Positions 36,477 to 44,961 of a DNA stretch of 64,000 nucleotides are shown piece by piece (position 1 is the stretch's first letter; every line of letters starts with the position of its first letter). Source of the stretch: Lachnoclostridium phytofermentans ISDg (GTDB taxonomy: Bacteria > Bacillota > Clostridia > Lachnospirales > Lachnospiraceae). The stretch is from assembly GCF_000018685.1 (NCBI RefSeq), contig NC_010001.1, forward strand, positions 2,868,001-2,932,000, written 5' to 3'. Under the pieces are notes generated by a model, which had not been told where the DNA came from, ran no database searches, and saw only the letters and a program-made list of their open reading frames with translations. The position numbers and the translations under genes are program-made.

Positions 36477-37796
36477 TTATAATTTTGAGATTACAAAAAT
36501 ATCATAAATTGCCTTAATAGCAGCATCAAAATCTTCATTTCTAACACCAATAATGATGTTAAGTTCACTAGAACCTTGATCAATCATCTTAATATTGATA
36601 TCTGAATGCGCTAATGCAGCAAAAATTCTTGCAGCTGTTCCACGCGTTGCCTTCATCCCACGTCCTACTACTGCAATAAGTGCAAGATCGCCCTCCATGT
36701 CAATAGAATCTGGTTCGACAAGCTTATGAATTCCTGCTAATACTTTTTGTTCTTTTTCTTCAAATTCGGACTGATGAACAAATACAGTAAAGGTATCAAT
36801 ACCGGATGGTACATGCTCAAAGGAGATATTATTCTTTTCAAATACTTCAAGTACCTTACGTCCAAATCCAACCTCGGTATTCATCATAGCTTTCTCAATG
36901 TTAATGGAACAAAATCCTTTCTTACCGGCAATACCGGTGATTGTATACTTAGGCTTATGGCAAGTAGATTCAACAATCCAAGTACCATTATCCTCTGGAG
37001 CATTCGTATTACGAATGTTGATAGGAATACCCGCCTTACGAACTGGGAAGATGGCTTCTTCATGAAGTACTGTCGCACCCATATAGGATAACTCACGAAG
37101 TTCTTTGTAAGTAATAGTCTCAATACCTGCTGGATTTTCAATGATTCTTGGATCCGCAACTAAAAATCCAGAAACATCCGTCCAGTTTTCATAAACGTCT
37201 GCCTTTACTGCTCTCGACACGATAGAACCAGTAATATCAGAACCACCACGGGAAAAAGTTTTAACTGTACCATCTGGTAGCGCTCCATAAAATCCGGGTA
37301 TGACTGCACGTTCAATTTTAGCAAGTCGTTTTGATAAGAGCTTATCTGTCTTAACTGGATCAAAAGAACCATCTTTTTCAAAACAAATGACATCAGCTGG
37401 ATCAACAAACTCATAGCCAAGATAATTCGCCATGATAATACCATTTAAGTACTCTCCACGGCTTGCAGCATAATTATCTCCTGCTTTCTTTTCGAAGTTT
37501 TTATGTATAAGTTCAAACTCCTCATCAAGCGTAAGATTTATTTGTAATCCATCAATTATTTCTTGGTAACGTTCTTTTATTTTATTTAAAGAATCATGAA
37601 AATCTTTACCTTCTTCCGCTAAGGCATAACAAGAGTAAAGCATATCCGTAACTTTGGTATCCTTTGAATCTCTCTTACCTGGAGCAGATGGTATAACAAA
37701 TTTTCTATCCTCATCTGAACGAATGATATTACCTACTTTTTCAAACTGATGTGCGTCCGCTAAGGAGCTACCACCAAACTTCACAACTTTTTTCAT
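36477..37796 (-). CDS. lysC: Aspartate kinase
   Basis: A 439-residue monofunctional aspartokinase catalysing the first step to lysine, threonine and methionine. The N-terminal kinase domain has VVKFGGSSLAD at residues 4-14, FSRGGSDITGS for the aspartate/phosphate site and NWTDVSGFLVADPR. Two ACT domains follow from about residue 300, with GRGMKATRGTAARIFAAL in the second. The ATG at 37796 follows GAGGAG. The gene is alone with its own terminator. No lysine riboswitch was recognised upstream. Confidence 0.93.
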   Translation of the reverse strand: MKKVVKFGGSSLADAHQFEKVGNIIRSDEDRKFVIPSAPGKRDSKDTKVTDMLYSCYALAEEGKDFHDSLNKIKERYQEIIDGLQINLTLDEEFELIHKNFEKKAGDNYAASRGEYLNGIIMANYLGYEFVDPADVICFEKDGSFDPVKTDKLLSKRLAKIERAVIPGFYGALPDGTVKTFSRGGSDITGSIVSRAVKADVYENWTDVSGFLVADPRIIENPAGIETITYKELRELSYMGATVLHEEAIFPVRKAGIPINIRNTNAPEDNGTWIVESTCHKPKYTITGIAGKKGFCSINIEKAMMNTEVGFGRKVLEVFEKNNISFEHVPSGIDTFTVFVHQSEFEEKEQKVLAGIHKLVEPDSIDMEGDLALIAVVGRGMKATRGTAARIFAALAHSDINIKMIDQGSSELNIIIGVRNEDFDAAIKAIYDIFVISKL

Positions 37797-37999
37797 TTTC
37801 AATCTCCTCATAAACCTAGATTCCCGCTTTTGATAAACCTTTAATCATTTTTATGACATAATAACTCATTCCTGAAAAAATTTCAATAATAATTTACTTT
37901 TCTACGTTAAAATATTAAATTATAAAAATTGGCTTCTCTTCAACAAAATTCCATACTTTATAATATAACTAACCTTAAATAAATGATTCGATGAGAATA

Positions 38000-38029
38000 G
38001 GCCCTATAATAAATGTTGGAGTATGTGAA
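38000..38029 (+). mobile_element. Orphan ISL3-type terminal repeat
   Basis: Thirty bases beginning GGCCCTATAATAAATGTTGG match the insertion sequence end at 1120-1091 in 28 of 30 positions. Similarity stops at the next base, and no transposase or opposite end is seen nearby. It may be a scar left by excision or deletion, or half of a small non-autonomous element. It lies 155 bp upstream of a lacI-family start codon. Confidence 0.8.
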
Positions 38030-38076
38030 GAAAAATCAATTCACAACCTTAGCATTTTATTTTATAATCCGTACTC

Positions 38077-38116
38077 GTATGTTTTCATACAATCAGTTTT
38101 CGTATGTTTTCGAAAC
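38077..38116 (+). promoter_or_regulatory. Operator-like motifs upstream of the second lacI-family gene
   Basis: GTATGTTTTCATAC (38077-38090) is an inverted repeat with GTATG/CATAC arms. GTTTTCGAAAC (38106-38116) matches the core of the perfect palindrome upstream of pulA. This fits autoregulation by the LacI-family protein encoded 70 bp downstream. Confidence 0.5.
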
Positions 38117-38184
38117 TTTACAATCGAATATTAATAAGATATAATAGACAGCAGTATATGGAAACTGAGCTAATGGAGGTCATT

Positions 38185-39177
38185 ATGGTAAAAATTAAAG
38201 ATATAGCAGCAAAGCTAGGTGTATCAATAAGCACCGTATCAAAAGGCCTGCATGGGGCAAGTGATATCAGCGAGGAAATGCGTCAACAGGTACTAGATAC
38301 CGCCGTAATGTTAGGATATGTTGTGAAAGAAAAAAAATCCCAAGACTACCATAAAGTTTGCATTATGGTTGAGAACATGGATTATGAAAATATCAACCAA
38401 TTCGGCTATGAATTAATTACAGGATTTAAATTAATGGCACAAGAGCAACAGTATCAGGTTGATGTAATCCCTATGGATGTTTACACGCAGATGCAGCAAT
38501 CCTATGATACTTATATGAAACAACAATCATACAGCGGCGCATTCTTTCTTGGTTTTGAGATGTCCGATGCTTATATGCAGCAATTAAAGCATACTACTAT
38601 CCCTACTGTCCTATTTGATAATTACATATCAAATAAACATGTTGCTTATATTGGAACTGACAACCATATCGGCACAAAATCCTTAGTAAACTATCTCCAA
38701 GAAAATGGCCATAAAAAAATCGCATTATTAAATGGTTCCAAAAACAGCTATGTATCTAACTTACGTTATGAAGGCTTCCTAGCTGCTATGAAAGATGTCG
38801 GTTTGGAAATCGATGAAAATTTGATTGGTTATGGTATCGGCTTCTTACCAGAGACCGCAAGTTCCTATATTCCACAGTTTATAGAAAATGGAGCTACTGC
38901 TATTGTATGTGCCAGCGATCTTATCGCCGCAGGTGCCATTAATGAAATTCATAAGCTCGATTTAAGAGTACCAGAAGATATCAGTATCACTGGATTTGAT
39001 GATCTTCCAATTGCTAAGTATTTAGCGCCACCACTAACTACCATCCGTCAAGAGCGTTTTACACTTGGAAAAACTGCATTTACTCTACTTTCTCAACTTA
39101 TATCTGCAGTACCAGTTAGTACGATGCTCTTCCACTCAGAGTTAGTAATAAGAGAATCCGTATCTAAGGTAAAGTAA
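38185..39177 (+). CDS. LacI-family transcriptional regulator (second)
   Basis: A 330-residue regulator. The N-terminus KIKDIAAKLGVSISTVSKGL is the helix-turn-helix; the hinge is atypical, and the effector domain carries VCIMVENMDYENINQFG, ASDLIAAGAINE and GFDDLPIAKYLAPPLTTI. The ATG at 38185 follows GGAGGT; the frame extends upstream but has no suitable site. It shares an operator core with pulA, so it may control that gene about 32 kb away. The ligand is unknown. It is divergent from lysC. Confidence 0.9.
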   Translation: MVKIKDIAAKLGVSISTVSKGLHGASDISEEMRQQVLDTAVMLGYVVKEKKSQDYHKVCIMVENMDYENINQFGYELITGFKLMAQEQQYQVDVIPMDVYTQMQQSYDTYMKQQSYSGAFFLGFEMSDAYMQQLKHTTIPTVLFDNYISNKHVAYIGTDNHIGTKSLVNYLQENGHKKIALLNGSKNSYVSNLRYEGFLAAMKDVGLEIDENLIGYGIGFLPETASSYIPQFIENGATAIVCASDLIAAGAINEIHKLDLRVPEDISITGFDDLPIAKYLAPPLTTIRQERFTLGKTAFTLLSQLISAVPVSTMLFHSELVIRESVSKVK

Positions 39178-39190
39178 ATATACTATATAA

Positions 39191-39258
39191 ATAGCTCTGT
39201 GTACAAAGAATCTAGTCAAGTTCCATGAACTCACCCAAGATTTTGTATGCAGAGCTAT
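39191..39258 (+). terminator. Hairpin after the second lacI-family gene
   Basis: ATAGCTCTG and CAGAGCTAT form the outer arms, extended by GTACAAA/TTTGTAT, with a loop of about 30 nt. It begins 14 bp after the stop codon. Confidence 0.55.
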
Positions 39259-39270
39259 AATAATTACAAT

Positions 39271-39384
39271 TAGATAATCAATTATTACGAAGACGTTTAG
39301 ATAATCAATTATCACCCTAGAAGTTCGATAAAGACGTTCAGATATCTAATAGCTATGTAACCTACTATCTAATAGCTATGTAAC
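39271..39384. repeat. Short direct repeats between lacI- and blaI-like genes
   Basis: TAGATAATCAATTAT occurs at 39271 and 39298 (27 bp apart). ATCTAATAGCTATGTAAC occurs at 39344 and 39367 (23 bp apart). The gap 39178-39501 otherwise holds only terminator hairpins. Confidence 0.75.
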
Positions 39385-39403
39385 TACGTTTAAGCGAAGT
39401 AAT

Positions 39404-39444
39404 ACCCCCCATGCACAATCAAAACATACTATTGCTTGGGGGGT
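39404..39444. terminator. Terminator with a GC stem
   Basis: ACCCCCC (39404-39410) pairs with GGGGGGT (39438-39444), with CAAT/ATTG pairing inside. TCATGTTTTT follows on the plus strand. It lies between convergent genes and may serve both. Confidence 0.7.
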
Positions 39445-39501
39445 CATGTTTTTCATTATAAGAAAAAAGTTCGCAAATCACGCTTTTTCTATTTATAACA
39501 T

Positions 39502-39870
39502 CTACACTGTTTTATAATTACTAAGTATTCTTTCTAATTCCATTATCTCGGTTTTCTTCAAACTTTGATTATTTAAGTATTCCACTAAAAATGTATTTAA
39601 AGATCCATTAAATAGTTTATCTAATAACACCTTTGTTTCCGTACGTTGTACGGTTCGTTTGGAGATAGCTGCCTTACATTGGAAGCCAGGCTCTTCCCGG
39701 ATAACTGCTCCTTTCTCAATCAAACGTTTTATTACGGTATAGGTAGTATTCTTTTCCCAACCAACATATTCTTTGATTATTTTTGCAATATCCTTCGCTG
39801 CCAGTACTTTGTTAGACCACAAGAGTTCCATAATATTAAGTTCACCTTCATGTAATCTTATTTCTCCCAT
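39502..39870 (-). CDS. BlaI/MecI-family repressor, orphan
   Basis: A 122-residue winged-helix repressor of the BlaI/MecI/CopY family. The signature GELNIMELLWSNKVLAAKDI is at residues 9-28, and NTTYTVIKRLIEKGAV forms the recognition helix and wing. The C-terminus is the helical dimerisation region. Such repressors are normally cut on a signal from a BlaR1-type M56 sensor protease, but no such gene or beta-lactamase is adjacent. GAGGAG precedes the ATG. A 14-bp palindrome upstream (39947-39960) is a likely operator. Confidence 0.9.
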   Translation of the reverse strand: MGEIRLHEGELNIMELLWSNKVLAAKDIAKIIKEYVGWEKNTTYTVIKRLIEKGAVIREEPGFQCKAAISKRTVQRTETKVLLDKLFNGSLNTFLVEYLNNQSLKKTEIMELERILSNYKTV

Positions 39871-39946
39871 ATTTTGCTTCTCCTCACAAGCATCTTTTGT
39901 ATTTTTGATGCTTATTTTCTACAACTTATAGTTCTCATAAGCTTAT

Positions 39947-39960
39947 TCTACTATAGTAGA
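39947..39960 (-). promoter_or_regulatory. Candidate BlaI operator
   Basis: TCTACTATAGTAGA is a perfect 14-bp palindrome 77 bp upstream of the blaI-like start codon. BlaI/MecI sites are dyads with TAC/GTA arms, which fits. Confidence 0.6.
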
Positions 39961-40012
39961 TGGTAACAACTACCATTATTCTATCGAATTAGAATTAATT
40001 TGTCAATCTCTC

Positions 40013-41308
40013 TTATAAGCAAAACATCGCATAATATGGCAAATGTTTCACTTGATTTGAGTATTCATAATTTCGATTCGAAATCTTAACAGAATAAGGA
40101 ATATCATGTGCAGAACGAAAGATACTTACACTCTTTGATCTTGTATTTTCATTTGTCTTTATCTCAAGCGGTATCACACCATCGGAGTTTTGAATCAAGA
40201 AATCTATCTTTGCTTGACTATTAGACTCCCAAAAATTCGGAAGATATCCTCTTGCTATAAGACTTTGCATAATGTAGTTATCTAAAACTGTTTTTTCTAT
40301 CATTTCATTTTGAGTATCTAAATAAAGAGAATTCTTTCGAATTAGAGTGTTCAGTATTCCAACATCCGCAACGTAAAGCTTAAATTGTAACGCTTCTGGA
40401 CTTATGGTAATACCTTCTGTTTTGTCGTATGTACCTTTTGAACATTTGTACACTATAGAATTAGCCACAAGATATTGAATCACATCTTTATAGTGGGCAT
40501 AGGTTGCACCCTTTCGTATCAAGCGATATTGAAATTTTTTGTTCTCCTTTAATAATTGTTCGACCATAACAGAACAGACTTGGCTAAGCTTAAGTGCATC
40601 ACTTTCTGAATGTTTCTCTTTTGCAGAAGCAAGCATGGATAGATAAATACGTTGATGAATTTCAGCAACATTGCTCGTATTTTCCATAATAATATAATCG
40701 TTGACAGCTGCTGGCATCCCACCAACAATGAGATAATCTTCAAAAATTGTAAGAAGTTCCTTATGCACAATTTCCGGAATCTTACGGTTGGTCTGATAAT
40801 GCCCTTTGATTACTTCAGCATACCATTCATTCCCTCCGGCTACTAAAAATTCATCAAATTCCATTGGATAAAGAGTAAAGCTGTCGTAATACTCCTCGTT
40901 CATCTCCATTAATTCACTTGATAATACTAATATTGGAACAGCATTTTCAGAAACAATAGTTTCATTCATTAAATAATGATTAAGAGCTTCCATTGCTTCT
41001 TTACAAAAGGAAATTTCATCAAGTATCACTAATAGATTTCCTGATAATTCTAAAGGAATTTCATAGTACTGAAATAATAATTCAATAAAATTTAAATCAT
41101 TTTCAATAGAATAAGCAGCTTTTTCAAATAGATTACAAACAGCTGCATTGGTTTCAAAGTTAACATAGAGATTGCCTTCGTAAAAGGACTTTGCAAAGTC
41201 AAGTGCTAAGAAGGTCTTACCGACACCTTTGATGCCGGTAATCCACATTGGTTTTCTTAAGTTTTGCTCTTTCCATGTTATTAATTTCTTAATCGCATTG
41301 CGTTTCAC
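40013..41308 (-). CDS. AAA ATPase with DUF4143 C-terminal domain
   Basis: A 431-residue protein with an N-terminal AAA_14-type ATPase domain (Walker A GIKGVGKTFLA near residue 24, Walker B LLVILDEISF near residue 92). The C-terminal DUF4143 domain has the endonuclease-like segment WESNSQAKIDFLIQNSDG...IPLEIKTNENTRS. Members are common and poorly understood. The GTG start at 41308 directly follows the rluD stop (TAAGTG), and its GAGGTG site lies inside rluD, so translation is coupled. Its function is unknown. Confidence 0.85.
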   Translation of the reverse strand: MKRNAIKKLITWKEQNLRKPMWITGIKGVGKTFLALDFAKSFYEGNLYVNFETNAAVCNLFEKAAYSIENDLNFIELLFQYYEIPLELSGNLLVILDEISFCKEAMEALNHYLMNETIVSENAVPILVLSSELMEMNEEYYDSFTLYPMEFDEFLVAGGNEWYAEVIKGHYQTNRKIPEIVHKELLTIFEDYLIVGGMPAAVNDYIIMENTSNVAEIHQRIYLSMLASAKEKHSESDALKLSQVCSVMVEQLLKENKKFQYRLIRKGATYAHYKDVIQYLVANSIVYKCSKGTYDKTEGITISPEALQFKLYVADVGILNTLIRKNSLYLDTQNEMIEKTVLDNYIMQSLIARGYLPNFWESNSQAKIDFLIQNSDGVIPLEIKTNENTRSKSVSIFRSAHDIPYSVKISNRNYEYSNQVKHLPYYAMFCL

Positions 41309-42250
41309 TTAGTTACACCTCAATTTTTCAATCAATTGCTGAAAGTATTCGGGCAATGGAGCCTCAAATTCCATATATTCCTGCGTAGTTGGATGAAGGA
41401 ATCCTAAAACTCTGGCATGTAAAGCCTGCCCTTCAAGATGAAATTTATCTTTCTCCGGTCCATACACATCATCACCTAATAGAGGGTGATGTAAACTAGC
41501 CATATGAACGCGGATTTGGTGAGTACGTCCTGTTTTTAATGTACATTCAATATGAGCATAACCTTGGTTGTGTACATATCCAAGGTTAAAATTCTCCAAT
41601 ACACGATAGTTCGTGACTGCATTCTTCCCATTCTTATGGTTGATTGCCATCTTCTTACGATCTACTGGATGTCTTCCAATAGGCGCATCTACTGTTCCTT
41701 CCGTTTGTTTAAAGGAATTATAGACAAGCGCTTCATATTTTCTTGTAATGGAATGTACCTTTAATTGTTCTGCTATCGATTGGTGAGATTTATCATTTTT
41801 ACAAACAACCAATACTCCAGTCGTATTCATATCAATACGATGAACGATTCCTGGCCTCATCACTCCATTTATTCCGGATAGTCTATCCTTACAATGATAT
41901 AATAGTGCATTTACTAAGGTACCAGAATAGTGACCTGCCGCCGGATGAACAACTAATCCTTTTGGTTTATTGATTACGATAATATCCTCATCTTCATATA
42001 AAATATCAAGGGGAATATTCTCTGCTGCTATCTCTAATGATACGGGTTGAGGAACTTCATAAGTTAGTATATCCCCTTCTTTTAAACGGTAATTTGCCTT
42101 AATCACATTACCATTGATCTTCACAAGGGAATCTTTTATTAACTTCTGAATATAGGAACGAGAAATACCTTCCTCAAATTCTGCAAGAAAACTATCAATG
42201 CGTTCATCCTCATACTCACTGTCTATACAGCATGTTTTTATGTTTTCCAT
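41309..42250 (-). CDS. rluD: 23S rRNA pseudouridine synthase, RluD family
   Basis: A 313-residue enzyme isomerising uridines in RNA. An N-terminal S4 domain (about 10-75; ISRSYIQKLIKDSLVKING) precedes the catalytic domain. The catalytic Asp is in HRIDMNTTG, and KTGRTHQIRVH is the second family motif. It probably modifies 23S rRNA helix 69, but paralogues of the family differ in target. The ATG at 42250 was chosen for the AGAGGA site. It follows lspA, as in many Firmicutes. Confidence 0.9.
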   Translation of the reverse strand: MENIKTCCIDSEYEDERIDSFLAEFEEGISRSYIQKLIKDSLVKINGNVIKANYRLKEGDILTYEVPQPVSLEIAAENIPLDILYEDEDIIVINKPKGLVVHPAAGHYSGTLVNALLYHCKDRLSGINGVMRPGIVHRIDMNTTGVLVVCKNDKSHQSIAEQLKVHSITRKYEALVYNSFKQTEGTVDAPIGRHPVDRKKMAINHKNGKNAVTNYRVLENFNLGYVHNQGYAHIECTLKTGRTHQIRVHMASLHHPLLGDDVYGPEKDKFHLEGQALHARVLGFLHPTTQEYMEFEAPLPEYFQQLIEKLRCN

Positions 42251-42361
42251 TTTATATCCTCTTAACTTAACTTCTTTTAACATCTATTCTTTTACTTAAT
42301 TTCATTTAACATCAATTCTTTTGCGTAACTTAACTAATTTTCTACCATTACTCTAATTCCG

Positions 42362-42886
42362 CTAATCCTTCTTTTTCTTACTAATGAACGAAAAATCATC
42401 GTCTTTATAATAAAATAAAAGCAATATTGCAAACAAGATTGTAGAACATGTGATATAGATGTCTGCAACATTAAATACTGGAAAATCGATTAACTCAAAA
42501 TAGATAAAATCAATGACATGACCATATAAAATTCGATCAATTAAATTATTACCAGCAGCACCGGCAGCAATAAATACTAAGATATAACGTATTGCATTAT
42601 ATTTTTTAGTTCTTGGTAATTTAAAAAATAAAAATGCCATAACGATGACAGCTACTACAGTAATAAAAGTTAAAAGGTAGGCTCTGCCACTAAAGATCCC
42701 CCAAGCTGCTCCATCATTCTCGTGATAGATTAACCTAAGGGTTTTTGGTATTATAACAAGCGAATCTCCATCCGCAAATTGTGACTTTGCAAAATATTTT
42801 GTTATCTGATCAAGGATAAGCAGTATCACAAACAAAATACCGTACTTAATGTAAGACTTTTTCGATAATAAATTCTCCTGTTCCAT
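42362..42886 (-). CDS. lspA: Lipoprotein signal peptidase II
   Basis: A 174-residue inner-membrane aspartyl protease that removes signal peptides from prolipoproteins. Four membrane helices are visible. The two catalytic aspartates are in AAGNLIDRI and FPVFNVADIYI, with GHVIDFI between. Its substrates in this window would include the amylase, MalE, NagZ-like and carboxypeptidase lipoproteins. It is 6 bp after aroB. Confidence 0.95.
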   Translation of the reverse strand: MEQENLLSKKSYIKYGILFVILLILDQITKYFAKSQFADGDSLVIIPKTLRLIYHENDGAAWGIFSGRAYLLTFITVVAVIVMAFLFFKLPRTKKYNAIRYILVFIAAGAAGNNLIDRILYGHVIDFIYFELIDFPVFNVADIYITCSTILFAILLLFYYKDDDFSFISKKKKD

Positions 42887-42892
42887 CCTAAG

Positions 42893-43996
42893 TTACCTTT
42901 CTTCCATAATGAACTCAATTGCCCTAATAAGCTCTTTCTTCGTTATTGTTGTATCAATGAATGCCTCTCCAATGCTACGTAATAGTATAAATTTTATTTG
43001 ACCTGCATCCATTTTTTTATCACGGCTTAATGCTTCTAAAATATTTGCTATCTCTAATTTTTGCACTCTGATTGGTAGTTTGAATGCCTCTATAGTGGAT
43101 AAGATATCCTCATGTTCTTCTTTCGTTAAGTATCCTCTTTCATAGGAAAGAAAGATTGCTGCAGACATACCAATTGCCACACATTCTCCATGTAATAAGG
43201 TAAATTCCATCCATTTTTCAACTGCATGTCCAATGGTGTGTCCAAAGTTAAGCCATGCTCTTTCGTTATGTTCATGAGGATCAATTTCTACCACTGCACG
43301 TTTTATCTCGCAGCTTCGACCAACCATTTTTCGTAGTACCGCGATGTCTTTTGCTACAATTGCATCCTTATTATCTTTTAGCCATTCATAGTAAGCCTTA
43401 TCCTGAATTAATCCATGCTTTATTATCTCTCCCATACCTGAAAGAAAAATTCGCTCCTCTAATGTTTTAAGGCATTCTAAATTCATATAAACACAGGAAG
43501 GCATATGAAATGCTCCTACCATATTCTTATAGGCTTTAAAATCAACTCCAGTTTTTCCTCCAATACTGGAATCAACCATTGCCAAAAGAGAAGTAGGTAC
43601 CTGTAAGAACCTTATTCCTCTTAGATAAGTTGCTGCAGTATAACCAGTCAAATCTCCTACTACACCACCGCCAAGTGCTAATAAAACATCATTGCGGTCA
43701 AAACTCTCTCTGATTAAATACTCATATAAATTCTGTACAGTCTCAAGATTCTTATTGTCCTCACCTGCTGGGAAAACAAAGGATACCACCTTACCAGGAA
43801 CCCCAAGTAAAAGCTCCTCTAATTGTTTAAGATAATAAAGACCGACATTACTGTCTGTAACGATACATATTTTTCTATTTTTTAACTCAAAAGCATTGAT
43901 TTCTTCTATTAAGTCCTGAAAAGACTCTTTTAGAACAATATCATAGCAAGGTTTCTCATCATACTTTACTTCCAATCGATCGTACAAATCAAGCAT
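42893..43996 (-). CDS. aroB: 3-dehydroquinate synthase
   Basis: A 367-residue NAD- and zinc-dependent enzyme of the shikimate pathway. The glycine-rich ALGGGVVGDLTGY motif lies near residue 107, followed by FLQVPTSLLAMVDSSIGGKT. Metal ligands are consistent with Glu in GMGEIIKHG and the histidines in NFGHTIGHAVEK and LLHGE. GGAGG precedes the ATG. It lies between divIVA and lspA, separate from any other aromatic amino acid gene. Confidence 0.94.
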   Translation of the reverse strand: MLDLYDRLEVKYDEKPCYDIVLKESFQDLIEEINAFELKNRKICIVTDSNVGLYYLKQLEELLLGVPGKVVSFVFPAGEDNKNLETVQNLYEYLIRESFDRNDVLLALGGGVVGDLTGYTAATYLRGIRFLQVPTSLLAMVDSSIGGKTGVDFKAYKNMVGAFHMPSCVYMNLECLKTLEERIFLSGMGEIIKHGLIQDKAYYEWLKDNKDAIVAKDIAVLRKMVGRSCEIKRAVVEIDPHEHNERAWLNFGHTIGHAVEKWMEFTLLHGECVAIGMSAAIFLSYERGYLTKEEHEDILSTIEAFKLPIRVQKLEIANILEALSRDKKMDAGQIKFILLRSIGEAFIDTTITKKELIRAIEFIMEER

Positions 43997-44010
43997 GGCA
44001 AATTTCCTCC

Positions 44011-44949
44011 TTAATCTTCGTCATCCTCTAGATTAATAAAGGAAAACTCATCCTGTTGCTCCGCCACTGGTTCTGTATTAGAGAATGTACTTTTCATTAA
44101 TTCATTATATTCTTCTAATGTGATTTCTTCACTTGCCGCACTGACCTGCTCTAAAGCATCCATATATTCTTTCTCTGTAACCTGATATTGCTTCTTTTCA
44201 TGTTTATTATTATTAAAATTGTGATTTTTATTATTCATGACAGACGAATTAGCTTGCCAATTCGTCTTGTTTTGATTCTTATTATTGGAATGATGATTCT
44301 TATTATTTATATGTTGATTTTTATTTCCAACTCTTTCATCATATTTATTATTCTTATTTCCGACTGGAGGCATTTGATTCTTGCCCACATTATTTTCTGT
44401 AAGTGCTGTTCTTCCTGCCTCATTAAAATTATCATTCTCAGCCTTTGTAACATTCTCATCCTTTTCATTTAGAGTTACAAAGGTTTCAATTTTAGCAATA
44501 CTGATATCAAAACAATTGCTTTGTAATAATTCTATTTGAGCTGCTGCTAAATTTTTAAATTGCAATTTATATTTTTCATACTGTTGCAATAGCCCAATTG
44601 TTTGAGCATGTAAGTGTTCCAATTCATTCTTAGCGTCAGCAACAATAATCTGTGCTCTCGTCATAGCCTCATTTTCAATATTTTTTGCAGTAACAAGTGC
44701 CTGCGCTTTTGTATCTTCTGCTGTTTTTTCTGCTAAAACTAAAGCTTTTTGTAATGTTTTTTCTATTGTTTTGTAGTATTGAATTCCTTCTGTTAAGACT
44801 GAAATCTTATCTTTCATCTCCATATTTTCACGGTATATCTGCTCATAACTTAACAATACCTCGCGTAAGAAGGAATCCACATCCTTCTTATCATACCCAA
44901 GTCCACCGGATTTGAAAGTTTTACTTTGTATTTCTATTGGTGTAATCAT
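44011..44949 (-). CDS. divIVA: DivIVA-like cell division/polarity protein with Asn-rich linker
   Basis: A 312-residue protein. The N-terminal membrane-binding motif TPIEIQSKTFKSGGLGYDKK and the VDSFLREV helix are conserved, followed by a long coiled coil (about 30-165). Residues ~185-255 are dominated by Asn, Lys and His (repeated NKN, NNKNH), an unusual low-complexity linker. A short acidic C-terminus ends in NLEDDED. DivIVA marks curved membrane at poles and septa. It follows ylmH in the usual ylm order. Confidence 0.9.
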   Translation of the reverse strand: MITPIEIQSKTFKSGGLGYDKKDVDSFLREVLLSYEQIYRENMEMKDKISVLTEGIQYYKTIEKTLQKALVLAEKTAEDTKAQALVTAKNIENEAMTRAQIIVADAKNELEHLHAQTIGLLQQYEKYKLQFKNLAAAQIELLQSNCFDISIAKIETFVTLNEKDENVTKAENDNFNEAGRTALTENNVGKNQMPPVGNKNNKYDERVGNKNQHINNKNHHSNNKNQNKTNWQANSSVMNNKNHNFNNNKHEKKQYQVTEKEYMDALEQVSAASEEITLEEYNELMKSTFSNTEPVAEQQDEFSFINLEDDED

Positions 44950-44961
44950 ATCCTATTCCTC

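Larger units (their letters stand above)
37797..38184. other. Divergent gap between lysC and the second lacI-family gene
   Basis: This 388-bp AT-rich stretch holds an isolated ISL3-type end (38000-38029), two operator-like motifs (38077-38116) and the promoters of two divergent genes. No small gene with a ribosome binding site and no riboswitch-like fold was recognised. Confidence 0.6.

Noticed and set aside
36747..37091. 114-residue plus-strand open frame inside lysC
   Set aside because: It is antisense to a well-conserved aspartokinase, has no family motif and no ribosome binding site.
37797..37990. Lysine riboswitch upstream of lysC
   Set aside because: No set of helices or conserved loop bases matching that riboswitch could be found by eye; the stretch is AT-rich and unstructured.
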